This document shows positions 41,578 to 50,300 of a DNA stretch of 64,000 nt, piece by piece. The notes below the pieces were generated by a model. The model worked only from the letters and a program-made list of their open reading frames with translations, did no database searches and was not told the origin of the DNA. The stretch is from JBFXCS01 sp050181915 (GTDB lineage: Bacteria > Actinomycetota > Thermoleophilia > Miltoncostaeales > Miltoncostaeaceae): the NCBI GenBank assembly GCA_050181915.1, contig JBFXCS010000002.1, positions 62,001 to 126,000 of the forward strand, read 5' to 3'. The position numbers and the translations under genes are program-made. The number at the start of each line of letters is the position of its first letter. Position 1 is the first letter of the stretch.

Positions 41578-42662
41578 CGCGGTTCCAGACGCGCGCGGTC
41601 CACGCGGGCCTTCGGCCCGATCCCACGTACGGGTCGGTCATCCCGGCCATCCACCAGACGTCCACCTACCGCCAGGCCGCCGTCGGCGAGTTCGTGGAGG
41701 ACTACGACTACGCCCGCACGGCGAACCCGACCCGCTCGGCGCTCGAGACCGCGCTGGGCGACATCGAGGGCGGCCTGGCCACGACCTTCTCGTCGGGCAT
41801 GGCCGCCGCGCACGCCGTGTTCAGCCACCTCGGAGGGGGCGGCGGCCACGTGGTGCTGCCCGACGACCTCTACGGCGGCACCTACCGGCTGGTCGACAGG
41901 GTGCTCGCGCCGTGGGGGCTGCGCTACACCCTGGTCGACCAGACCGACCTCGGCGCCCTCGCCGCGGCGGTGCGCGACGACACGCGCCTGATCTGGGTCG
42001 AGAGCCCCACCAACCCGCTGCTGCGGGTCGTCGACATCGCGGCGGTCATCGCCCTGCGCGGCCACGCTCTGGTGGCGGTCGACAACACGTTCGCCACTCC
42101 CGTGAATCAGCGGCCGCTGGAGCTCGGCGCCGACGTCGTGGTGCACTCCACCACCAAGTACCTGGGCGGCCACTCCGACGTGGTGGGCGGCGCGGTGATC
42201 GTGCGCGACCGCGGTCTGCACGAGGGCCTGCGCTTCGTGCAGAACGCGGTGGGGGCCGTGCCGGGGCCCTTCGACTGCTTCCTCGTGCACCGGGGGCTGC
42301 GCACCCTGCCCCTGCGGATGGCGGCCCACGCCGCGAGCGCCGAGGCCGTGGCGGCCTTCCTGCGCGAGCAGCCGGGCGTCGCCGACGTGCGCTGGCCGGG
42401 CTTCTCGGGGATGGTGAGCTTCCGCCACCCCGACGCGACCGGCGTCGCCGCGCGCACCCGCCTGTTCACCCTGGCCGAGTCGCTGGGCGGCGTCGAGTCG
42501 CTGATCGAGGTGCCGCAGGCGATGACGCACCAGTCGGTGGAGGGCTCGGAGGCCGCCGTGCCGGCCGACCTGGTGCGCCTGTCGTGCGGCATCGAGGCCC
42601 CCGAGGACCTGGTGGAGGACCTCAGCGCGGCGCTGGCCGCGGCTCCGCGTCCGGGCGGCTGA
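41574..42662 (+). CDS. metB: Cystathionine gamma-synthase/lyase (Cys/Met metabolism PLP enzyme)
   Basis: 362 residues, PLP fold-type I. YARTANPTRSALETALGDIEGG and FSSGMAAAHAVFSHL are family signatures; the PLP lysine is in HSTTKYLGGHSDVVGG (about residue 193). Together with Cbs it forms the reverse transsulfuration route from homocysteine to cysteine, though gamma-synthase activity cannot be ruled out from sequence. The 3' end overlaps the convergent MFS gene by 41 bases. Confidence 0.88.
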   Translation: MTRFQTRAVHAGLRPDPTYGSVIPAIHQTSTYRQAAVGEFVEDYDYARTANPTRSALETALGDIEGGLATTFSSGMAAAHAVFSHLGGGGGHVVLPDDLYGGTYRLVDRVLAPWGLRYTLVDQTDLGALAAAVRDDTRLIWVESPTNPLLRVVDIAAVIALRGHALVAVDNTFATPVNQRPLELGADVVVHSTTKYLGGHSDVVGGAVIVRDRGLHEGLRFVQNAVGAVPGPFDCFLVHRGLRTLPLRMAAHAASAEAVAAFLREQPGVADVRWPGFSGMVSFRHPDATGVAARTRLFTLAESLGGVESLIEVPQAMTHQSVEGSEAAVPADLVRLSCGIEAPEDLVEDLSAALAAAPRPGG

Positions 42663-44064
42663 CCCGCCGCCCGAGCAGGAGCGCGACGGTGGCGAGCGCC
42701 GCCGCGGACACGAAGGCCGTCGCCGCCCAGAACGCCGCCCGGTAGCCGCCGGCCAGCGCCTCGGCCGCCCCGGCGCCCGCCGCCGACAGGGCGCGCGTGC
42801 GGTCGGCCGCCAATGCGGTGGCCACGGCGACGCCGATCGCGCCGCCGATCTGGAGCGTCGTGTTCGCCAGGCCGGAGGCGACGCCCGCGTCGGCCGCCGG
42901 CGCCCCCGACATCGCCAGGGTGGTCGCGGCGCTGAGCGCCAGCCCCCCTGCCATGCCCAGGGCGAGCGCCGCCGGCAGCACGTCGGCGGCGTAGGAGCCG
43001 GAGGCGGGCGCCCGCGCCAGCAGCGCGAGGGCGCCCGCGCCGATCACGAGGCCGGCGAGCAGCGTCCGCGGCGCGCCGACCCGCACGAGCAGGCGCGGCG
43101 CCACCGCCAGCGAGATGACGCCGATGACGACGGGGATCGGCAGGAAGGCGAGGCCCACCTCCATCGAGGCGAGCCCGAGCACCCGCTGCAGGTACAGCGC
43201 GAGCGTCACCTGCATCCCGAAGAAGCCGGCCACCATCAGCAGCTGCACGGCGTTGCCGGCCCGCAGCGCCGGCGAGCCCAGCACGCGCGGCGGGACCAGC
43301 GGGGCCCCGGCGCGGCGCTGGCGCGCCGCGAACGCGGCCAGCAGCGCGAGCCCCGCCGCCGCGGCCGCGACGACGCGCGCCGAGCCGGGCCCGCCGTCGC
43401 CGGCCTCGACGATCGCGGCGACGGCGAGCATCAGGCCGGCCACGAGCAGCGCCGCGCCCGGCGCGTCGGCGCCGCGGGCCGCGCCCGCGCCGCGATCGGC
43501 GGCGACGACGGCGAGCACCGCCGCCACCGCGGCCGCGCCGAGCGGAAGGTTGACCAGGAACACCCAGCGCCAGCCGAGCGAGTCGGTGAGGGCGCCGCCG
43601 GCGAGCACGCCGATCGAGGAGCCCGCGGCGCCCACGAAGCTGTACGCGCCGATCGCGCGGGCCCGCTCGGCGGGCTCCGGGAACAGGGTCACGATCATGC
43701 CGAGGGTCACGGCCGAGGCCATCGCGCCGCCCGCGCCCTGGACGAAGCGGGCGGCGACGAGCGCCCACGCGGACGGAGCGGCGGCGCAGGCGGCCGAGGC
43801 GACGGTGAACACGACCAGGCCCCCGACCAGCATCCGCCGCCGCCCGAGCAGGTCGCCGAGGCGCCCCGCCAGCAGCAGCAGCCCGCCGAACGCGATCAGG
43901 TAGGCGTTGACCACCCATCCCAGCGCCGACTCGGACATGCCGAGGTCGCCCTGGATCGCGGGCAGCGCGACCACGACGATCGAGCCGTCGAGGATGACCA
44001 TGAGCGCGCTCGCGCACAGCACGGCGAGCGCGATCCGGCGCGAGCGATCCTGCACCACGTCCAC
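42622..44064 (-). CDS. DHA2-family MFS multidrug exporter
   Basis: 480 residues, fourteen transmembrane segments as in QacA/EmrB-type transporters. The first helix has LDGSIVVVALPAIQGDLGMS (motif D1), and GRLGDLLGRRRMLVGG is motif A. GAAGSSIGVLAGGALTDSLGWRWVFLVN-like residues form motif C, characteristic of antiporters. Probably a proton-driven drug exporter. A strong palindrome upstream suggests regulation. Confidence 0.88.
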   Translation of the reverse strand: MDVVQDRSRRIALAVLCASALMVILDGSIVVVALPAIQGDLGMSESALGWVVNAYLIAFGGLLLLAGRLGDLLGRRRMLVGGLVVFTVASAACAAAPSAWALVAARFVQGAGGAMASAVTLGMIVTLFPEPAERARAIGAYSFVGAAGSSIGVLAGGALTDSLGWRWVFLVNLPLGAAAVAAVLAVVAADRGAGAARGADAPGAALLVAGLMLAVAAIVEAGDGGPGSARVVAAAAAGLALLAAFAARQRRAGAPLVPPRVLGSPALRAGNAVQLLMVAGFFGMQVTLALYLQRVLGLASMEVGLAFLPIPVVIGVISLAVAPRLLVRVGAPRTLLAGLVIGAGALALLARAPASGSYAADVLPAALALGMAGGLALSAATTLAMSGAPAADAGVASGLANTTLQIGGAIGVAVATALAADRTRALSAAGAGAAEALAGGYRAAFWAATAFVSAAALATVALLLGRRVSRPDAEPRPAPR

Positions 44065-44100
44065 CCCTCCCGTTCGTCGGACGAGGGAAAGGACGTTATC

Positions 44101-44124
44101 AGATCGTCCGGTAACAGACGATCT
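44101..44124. promoter_or_regulatory. Operator-like palindrome upstream of the DHA2 exporter
   Basis: Perfect inverted repeat AGATCGTC-CGGTAACA-GACGATCT between the exporter and the GH16 gene. The size and symmetry suit a TetR or MarR dimer; the MarR gene at 45369 is the nearest candidate. Confidence 0.5.
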
Positions 44125-44141
44125 ATGATCGGATGGTTAGG

Positions 44142-45302
44142 TCAGATGCGGGCCACGCGCACCCGGGCGCATCCGCCGAGACGGCGACCGGCCTTCGTGT
44201 CGTAGGCGACGCGGATCCTGACCGTGCGCCCGGCAAAGCTCCTCAGATCGAGCCGCTGCACGCGCTTCACCCGGGGCACGCGCCGACCGGCGACGCGCGC
44301 GAAGTGCTTCCGGGAGCCCTTCGGGAACACCAGGGTCAGGGTGCGGCGCACCGCGATCGGCCGGCGCGAGCACACCCCGGGCCGCACCGCCAGGCGCTTT
44401 CGCGGCAGAGCCGGGCGGGCCGGCGCGACGGGCGTCACCGGGGCCGCGCAGGCGGCGCACACACCGGGCGCGGGGGGCGTCCCCGGCGAGTAGGCCCACG
44501 CGGCCGCCCAGTCGACCTCGAGACCGGCCTCGGCGCCCCTCGCCGGCGGCGCCCCGTGCTCGGTGGTGTCGGTCTGCAGCACCCAGTGCATCGAGGTGCT
44601 CGGCACGTTGAGCGTGGAGGTGCCGATGAGCCGGCCGTCGATGTAGTACCTCACCGCCCCGGGCGTCCACTCCGTCACGGCGGTGTGCCACGCGTCGAAG
44701 GGCGCCGTCGAATGGAACGAGTCGCGCACGACCGTGGGCTGCGCCGGGATGTAGGTGTAGCCGACGCCCTGCCTCGTCGTCAGCTCGCCGGCCGGGAAGT
44801 CGATCTCGCCCTCGATGGGCCAGCGGTCGCTGTCCGGCCACAGCAGGAACGCCACCGAGTAGCCGGCGGCGAGCGCGGTGGCGCGGAAGCGGACCGCGAA
44901 GCGGCCGTAGACGATGCCCCGGTAGGGGCTGGGGCCGTTCAGCTTCGGCAGCGGGGTCGCGATCTGCGGCGTGCCGGAGGCGTCGTCGTGGAATCTCCAG
45001 GCGAGCGCGCCGTCGCGCACGCTCAGCACCCGCGACGGCGCCTGGCGCGCCCGGCGCGTGGTGTCCCAGCCGCCGTCCCGATAGACCGCCCAGCGGCTCC
45101 CGTACACGGTCCCCGGGAAGGAGCCCGTCGCCACGGGGGTGTCGAAGTCCTCGACCAGGATCTGGCGCCAGCCGTCGAGGTCGCCGACGGGCGCCGTCTC
45201 GGCGCGGGCGGCCGACGCCCCGAACGCCGCGAGGACGGCCAGCAGCAGCGCGGCGAGGAGCGGCCGCGCGAGCGCGCGGACGGAAGGTGAGTGGGGGCTC
45301 AC
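44142..45302 (-). CDS. Secreted GH16-type glycoside hydrolase-like protein
   Basis: 386 residues. A signal peptide is present (RALARPLLAALLLAVLAAF then GASAARAE, cleavage probably after ARA near residue 35). The beta-jelly-roll includes WPIEGEIDFPAGE, which fits the GH16 E-x-D-x(2-3)-E catalytic pattern (first glutamate about residue 180). FRFRATALAAGYSVAFLLWP-like strands precede it. The C-terminal 100 residues are basic and cysteine-containing (CAAC, GVCSRRP, GGCARVRV). Substrate unknown: beta-glucan or agarose-like polymers are typical. GTG at 45302 gives the shortest plausible signal peptide; a start at 45362 is possible. Confidence 0.82.
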   Translation of the reverse strand: MSPHSPSVRALARPLLAALLLAVLAAFGASAARAETAPVGDLDGWRQILVEDFDTPVATGSFPGTVYGSRWAVYRDGGWDTTRRARQAPSRVLSVRDGALAWRFHDDASGTPQIATPLPKLNGPSPYRGIVYGRFAVRFRATALAAGYSVAFLLWPDSDRWPIEGEIDFPAGELTTRQGVGYTYIPAQPTVVRDSFHSTAPFDAWHTAVTEWTPGAVRYYIDGRLIGTSTLNVPSTSMHWVLQTDTTEHGAPPARGAEAGLEVDWAAAWAYSPGTPPAPGVCAACAAPVTPVAPARPALPRKRLAVRPGVCSRRPIAVRRTLTLVFPKGSRKHFARVAGRRVPRVKRVQRLDLRSFAGRTVRIRVAYDTKAGRRLGGCARVRVARI

Positions 45303-45368
45303 GACGGCGCACTCTGACAGGACCGCCGCGTTCTCGCAGGCGGATCGGTCGCGACCCGCCATCGGCCG

Positions 45369-45839
45369 CTACGCCCGCACCGCCCTCCGGCGGACCGGCC
45401 GGGCGCCCGCCACCGGCTCGGAGAGGCGCTCCGACACCAGCAGGGCCAGGGAGCGCATGAAGACGTCGCGGTCGCCCTCGGGCAGCGCCCCGAGCACGTC
45501 GTCGCGGATGCGGGCGAAGATCGCGTCGACCCGGCGGGCCTTGCGCCGCCCGGTCGGCGTCACGGCGATGAGCCGGGCGCGGCGGTCGGTCGGCGAGGGC
45601 CGCCGCTCCACCAGGCCGGCCGCCTCGAGCTCGTCGATGGTCGCGACCATCGTGGTCTTGTCGAGCCCCACCCTCCGCGCCAGCTCGATCTGGCTGTACT
45701 CGCCCTCCATGGCCGCGACCAGCACCGGATGCGCGCGCGGTGGGATGCCGACCTCCTCGAGCGCCGCCGTGAGCTCGGTGGTGAGGCCGTGGCTCGCCCG
45801 GTCGAGCAGCCAGCAGAGGTTGCCGGAGAGTCCGTCCAC
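45369..45839 (-). CDS. MarR-family transcriptional regulator
   Basis: 156 residues. The winged helix is SQIELARRVGLDKTTMVATIDELEAAGLVERRPSPTDRR (in two overlapping pieces, about residues 48-88), with the conserved DRRARLIAVTPTG wing. The GTG start is 7 nt after TACGAT, so a leaderless mRNA is likely. The gene lies in the same orientation as the GH16 and exporter genes and may control the exporter through the palindrome at 44101-44124. Confidence 0.88.
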   Translation of the reverse strand: MDGLSGNLCWLLDRASHGLTTELTAALEEVGIPPRAHPVLVAAMEGEYSQIELARRVGLDKTTMVATIDELEAAGLVERRPSPTDRRARLIAVTPTGRRKARRVDAIFARIRDDVLGALPEGDRDVFMRSLALLVSERLSEPVAGARPVRRRAVRA

Positions 45840-45933
45840 GGCCTCATCGTAGCGCGGTCGATCGAGGACGGGACGATCCGATGGCGGATGATCCCGGGAG
45901 GGTCTCTGTCGGGACCGGTCCCGACCGCCGCGT

Positions 45934-46812
45934 TCACGGCCCCTGCGGCGTCAGCAGCAGCCGGTTCCCGGAGGGGTCCGCCGTCGCCACCGCATCGCCC
46001 TCGCGCCGGGCCGGCACGCCCGCGTCATCGAGGGCCGCGGCGATGCGCGCGAGGGCGTCGCGGCCCGGCACCACGATCGTGACGCGGTCGAGGCCGCGGC
46101 TGCCGGGCGGCGGCGGCGCGCCGCGCAGCGAGCCCCAGGTGTTGAGGCCGATGTGGTGGTGGTAGCCGCCGGCCGAGACGAAGAGCGCCCCCGGATAGCC
46201 GCGCACCGCGACGTCGAAGCCGAGCAGCCCGGCGTAGAAGGCCTCGGCCTCGGAGATGTCGCGCACGCGCAGGTGCACGTGGCCCATGCGCGCGCCGGGC
46301 GGCATCCCCTCGTCCCCCGCCGCCCGGTCGCCGGGATGGGCGGCGAGGAGGCCGTCGATGTCGAGCGGCAGCGTCGCCATCGCGAGCGCGCCGTCCGCGT
46401 CGCGGCGCCACTCCTGCCGCGGCCGGTCGCGGCAGATCTCGATGCCGTTGCCCTCCGGGTCGTCGAGGTAGAGCGCCTCGCTCACCAGGTGGTCGGCCGC
46501 GCCGGTGAGCCGGGCTCCCGCCCCGATGGCCCGGTGCAGCGCGCGGGCCAGGTCGGCGCGTTCCGGCACCAGGATGGCCAGGTGGAAGAGGCCGGTGGCG
46601 CGCGGCCCGGGCGGGGCGGCGGCGGCATCGCCGACCAGCTCGACGAGGGGCGCCCCCGGCCGGACGCCGAGGACAATCGCGGCGGCGGCGGCCCCGACGT
46701 CGCGGAGGCCGACGGCACGGCGGTAGAAGGCCGCCGCGCCGGCGAGGTCGGCGACCCGCAGGCGGACGGCGCCGACCGTCGTCGTCGCGGGGATCGTGGC
46801 TGTCTGCGGCAT
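45934..46812 (-). CDS. Two-domain VOC-superfamily protein (CatE-like)
   Basis: 292 residues composed of two vicinal-oxygen-chelate units. The first has LRVADLAGAAAFYRRAVGL and LFHLAILVPER with ALYLDDPEGNGIEI; the second has GHVHLRVRDISEAEAFYAG and GGYHHHIGLNTW. Metal-ligand histidines/glutamates are present (H in LFHLAI, E in GIEI, H in MGHVHL, H in YHHHIG), as in catechol 2,3-dioxygenases and YfiE/CatE-like proteins. The ATG at 46812 fits the TATACT hexamer at 46853-46848; the more upstream start at 46848 would fall inside the promoter. Confidence 0.87.
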   Translation of the reverse strand: MPQTATIPATTTVGAVRLRVADLAGAAAFYRRAVGLRDVGAAAAAIVLGVRPGAPLVELVGDAAAAPPGPRATGLFHLAILVPERADLARALHRAIGAGARLTGAADHLVSEALYLDDPEGNGIEICRDRPRQEWRRDADGALAMATLPLDIDGLLAAHPGDRAAGDEGMPPGARMGHVHLRVRDISEAEAFYAGLLGFDVAVRGYPGALFVSAGGYHHHIGLNTWGSLRGAPPPPGSRGLDRVTIVVPGRDALARIAAALDDAGVPARREGDAVATADPSGNRLLLTPQGP

Positions 46813-46847
46813 CTCGGCACCCCGCCGATGATGAGTTTGCGCAGTCA

Positions 46848-46853
46848 AGTATA
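46848..46853 (-). promoter_or_regulatory. -10 element of the VOC gene
   Basis: TATACT on the minus strand, with transcription expected near 46841, before the chosen start at 46812. No clear -35. Confidence 0.4.
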
Positions 46854-46933
46854 GCCCTCTTACGACGTAGGGGCGTGTCTAGACCTTCGGGCAGGTGACG
46901 CTCGCGACCCGGCTCAATAGCCTTCCCGCCGTG

Positions 46934-47155
46934 ATGAACGACGCCGAGGATCCCTCCCGCCCGACCACCTCCCTCGCGGGGCCCCCGCTCGACGACTGGG
47001 AGAGGCAGGGAGCGCTCCGCGAGCTGGCCCGCCTGGCGTGGGACCTCCAGCGCTGCGAGGGCGACGCCGCGATGGCGCGCCTCGGCCGCCTCACGCACGG
47101 GCAGCGCGCCGCGGTCGCCGACGCCATGGACCGCATCCTGGAGCTCGGCGGCTGA
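46934..47155 (+). CDS. Small hypothetical protein
   Basis: 73 residues, soluble, rich in Ala, Arg and Glu. The C-terminal half (WERQGALRELARLAWDLQRCE and AAMARLGRLTHGQRAAVADAM) should be helical. No family recognised. TAGCCT at 46918-46923 lies just upstream; GTG at 46931 is an alternative start. Confidence 0.5.
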   Translation: MNDAEDPSRPTTSLAGPPLDDWERQGALRELARLAWDLQRCEGDAAMARLGRLTHGQRAAVADAMDRILELGG

Positions 47156-47377
47156 AACACCCGGCGGCGCGGTGAGACCCGAGCGCCCCCTCATCGTCCG
47201 AAGCGGCTCCCGGTGTGCCAGTATCGCGAGTCGCGACGCAGGCCCCGCCCGCCTGGCGCGGGCAGCCCGTTCCGGTGCCCGCGATCAGGAGCTCGCCGCG
47301 TCGCGGAGAAGGAATACACGTCCACGGCCCGCGCGAAGACGGCGAGGGTCACGATCGCGATAGCCTAGGAAACCCGC
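47156..47377. other. Upstream region of the 2-oxoglutarate dehydrogenase gene
   Basis: 222 bp without a gene. TAGCCT at 47361-47366, 12 nt before the GTG start, is the best -10 candidate. No operator or riboswitch seen. Confidence 0.4.
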
Positions 47378-50300
47378 GTGTCCACCACCTCCTCCCAGAC
47401 CATCCCCGTCCTTCTGCCGGAGCTCGGCGAGTCGGTGACCGAAGGAGTCGTCGTCGAGTGGAGGGTCGCCGAGGGCGACTCCGTCGACGCCGGTCAGATC
47501 CTCCTCGACGTCACCACGGACAAGGTCGACGTGGAGATCCCCTCCCCCGCCGCCGGCCGCATCGCGCGCATCGTGGCGCAGGCGGGAGAGGCGGTGGAGG
47601 TGGGCGCGCTGCTGGCCGAGCTGGCGACCGGCGAGAACGGCGCATCCGGCGACGGCGAGCCCGCCCCCGCGGCCGCCGCTCCGGCGCCGGCCCCCGCGGA
47701 GCCCGCCGCGCCCGCCCCGGCCCCCGCCGCGGAGGCCGCCCCGGCGGCGGCGCCCGCCCCCGCCGCACCGGCCGCGGACGGCGGCCCCGAGAGCCTGGTG
47801 GACATCGTGCTGCCCGACATGGAGTCGGTCACCGAGGGCGTCGTGGTGGAGTGGCGGGTCGCGGTCGGCGAGGCCGTCGCGGCCGAGCAGACCATCGTCG
47901 AGGTCTCCACCGACAAGGTCGACCTCGAGGTGCCGGCGCCCGCCGCGGGCGTCCTGGCGAGCATCGCGGTGCCCGCCGGCGAGACGTTCACGGTGGGGAA
48001 CCCGCTGGGCCAGATCGCCGTCGGCGGCGCCGCCCCGTCGGCGCCCGCGCCCGCCGCGCCGGCCCTGGCCTCCGAGGCGCCCGCCCCGGCCGCCGCGCCC
48101 GCCGGCAACGGCGGCCCGGTCACCGACCTCGAGTGGCCGCAGGTCTCCCCGGTCGCCCGCCGCCTGGCCCTGGAGAAGGGCATCGACCTCGCCGCCGTGA
48201 AGGGCACCGGCCCGGGCGGGATCATCCGCAAGGAGGACGTCGCCGCCGCCGCCTCCGCGCCGGCGCCGACCGCCCCCGCCGTCGCCCTCCAGGGCGGCGA
48301 GGAGGCCGTGCCGCTGCGCGGCCCCGCCGCGGCGCTGGCCGGCTACATGGACGAGAGCCTCACCATCCCCACCGCCACCAGCTTCCGCACCCTCGGCGTG
48401 GGCGCGCTCGACTTCCACCGCAGGGCGATCAACGACGACCTGAAGGCCGCCGGTCGCTCCGAGAAGCTGTCCTTCACCCACCTGATCGCCTGGGCGATCA
48501 TCCGCGCCGCCGCGGCCCGCCCGGTGATGGGCACCGGCTTCGCGCACATCGACGGCAAGCCCCACAAGCTCGAGCGGGGCGGCATCAACATGGGCCTCGC
48601 CGTCGACGTGGAGCGCAAGGACGGCAGCCGCTCGCTGCTGGTGCCGGTGGTGCGCGACGCCGAGAAGCTCGGCTTCAACGGGTTCCGCGAGGCCTACGAC
48701 GACCTGGTCGCCCGCACCCGCGCCGGCCAGGTGAAGCCCGACGACCTGCGCGGCGCCACGGTGACGCTCACCAACCCGGGCGGCATCGGCACGGTCGCCT
48801 CGGTCCCGCGGCTCATGGCCGGGCAGGGCACCATCGTCGCCACCGGCTCGATCGCCTACCCGGTCGGCATCGCCGCCGCGGGCGCCGAGACCCTCAAGGC
48901 GCTGGGCGTGGAGAAGGTCATGACCATGACCTCCACCTACGACCACCGCGTCATCCAGGGGGCCGAGAGCGGCGCCTTCCTGGCCGACATCGACACGCTG
49001 CTCGGCGGCGGCGAGGGCTTCTACGACGAGGTGCGGGCCAGCCTCGGCTTGGGCACCGCGCCGGCCTACGTGCCGCCGGCGCCCGGCCCGATCCCCACCG
49101 CCGCCCCCGTCGCCGCGCCGCGGCCCGCCGCCGGCGAGGTCGACGACGACCTGCTGGCGGGCGTCGCCGCGGCCATGTCGGTGGTCAAGAACCTGCGATC
49201 GCACGGGCACCTCGCGGCGCACCTCGACCCCCTGGGCTCCAGCCCGCCCGGCGACCCGGCGCTGAACCCCGAGTCGGTCGGCCTGACGCCCGAGATCATG
49301 GCGCGCATCCCCGCCCAGATCCTGCGCACCAAGGTGCCGGGCGAGAGCTTCGCCACCGCCCTGCCCCACCTGCGCGACGCCTACTGCGGCACCATCGCCT
49401 ACGAGATCGAGCACCTCTCCGACCACAACAAGCGCCTCTGGCTGCGCGGCGTGATCGAGTCGGGCCGCATGCGCGAGCCGCTCAACGCGCCCGGCCGGAT
49501 CAGGGTGCTGGAGCGCCTGGTGCAGGTCGACGCCTTCGAGCGCTTCCTGCGCCGCACCTACCTGGGCCAGAAGACCTTCTCGATCGAGGGCGTGGACGCG
49601 CTGGTGTCGATCACCGACGAGGTGATCGAGCTGGTCGGCGCCGAGGGCGCGGAGGAGGTCGTGATGGGCATGGCCCACCGCGGCCGCCTGGCCTTCATCA
49701 CCTTCGTCTGCGGTCGCGAGCCCGAGTCGATCCTGGCCGAGTTCGAGGGTCACATGGCCTTCGAGTCGGGCGAGGACGAGGCCCGCGAGACGGCGGGCGA
49801 CGTGAAGTACCACCTGGGCGCCGACGGCCTCTTCGAAACCCGCGGCGGCCGCAACGTGCGCGTGAAGCTGGCCGCGAACCCCAGCCACCTGGAGCAGGTG
49901 AACGCGGTGGCCGAGGGCCTCACCCGCGCCCTGCAGACCCAGCGCGACCGCCGCGACGCCAAGGTCGACCCGGTGTCGGCCGTCCCGGTGCTGATCCACG
50001 GCGACGCCGCCTTCTCGGGCCAGGGGGTCGTGGCCGAGACCCTCAACCTGCAGGCGCTGCGCGGCTACACCACCGGCGGCACCATCCACGTGATCGCGAA
50101 CAACCAGATCGGCTTCACCACCGACCCGTACGACTCGCGCTCCACGTACCACGTCAGCGACTTGGCGCGCGGCTTCGACATCCCGGTGATCCACGTGAAC
50201 GCCGACGACGTGGACGCCTGCATCAGCGCCGCCCGGCTCGCCGCGGCCTACCGCAACCGCTACCAGCGCGACGTGCTCATCAACCTGATCGGCTACCGCC

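Noticed and set aside
47640..48110. Repetitive GCCCCCGC-rich tracts as a repeat array or CRISPR
   Set aside because: They are Ala/Pro linkers between lipoyl domains; codons drift and there is no spacer regularity.
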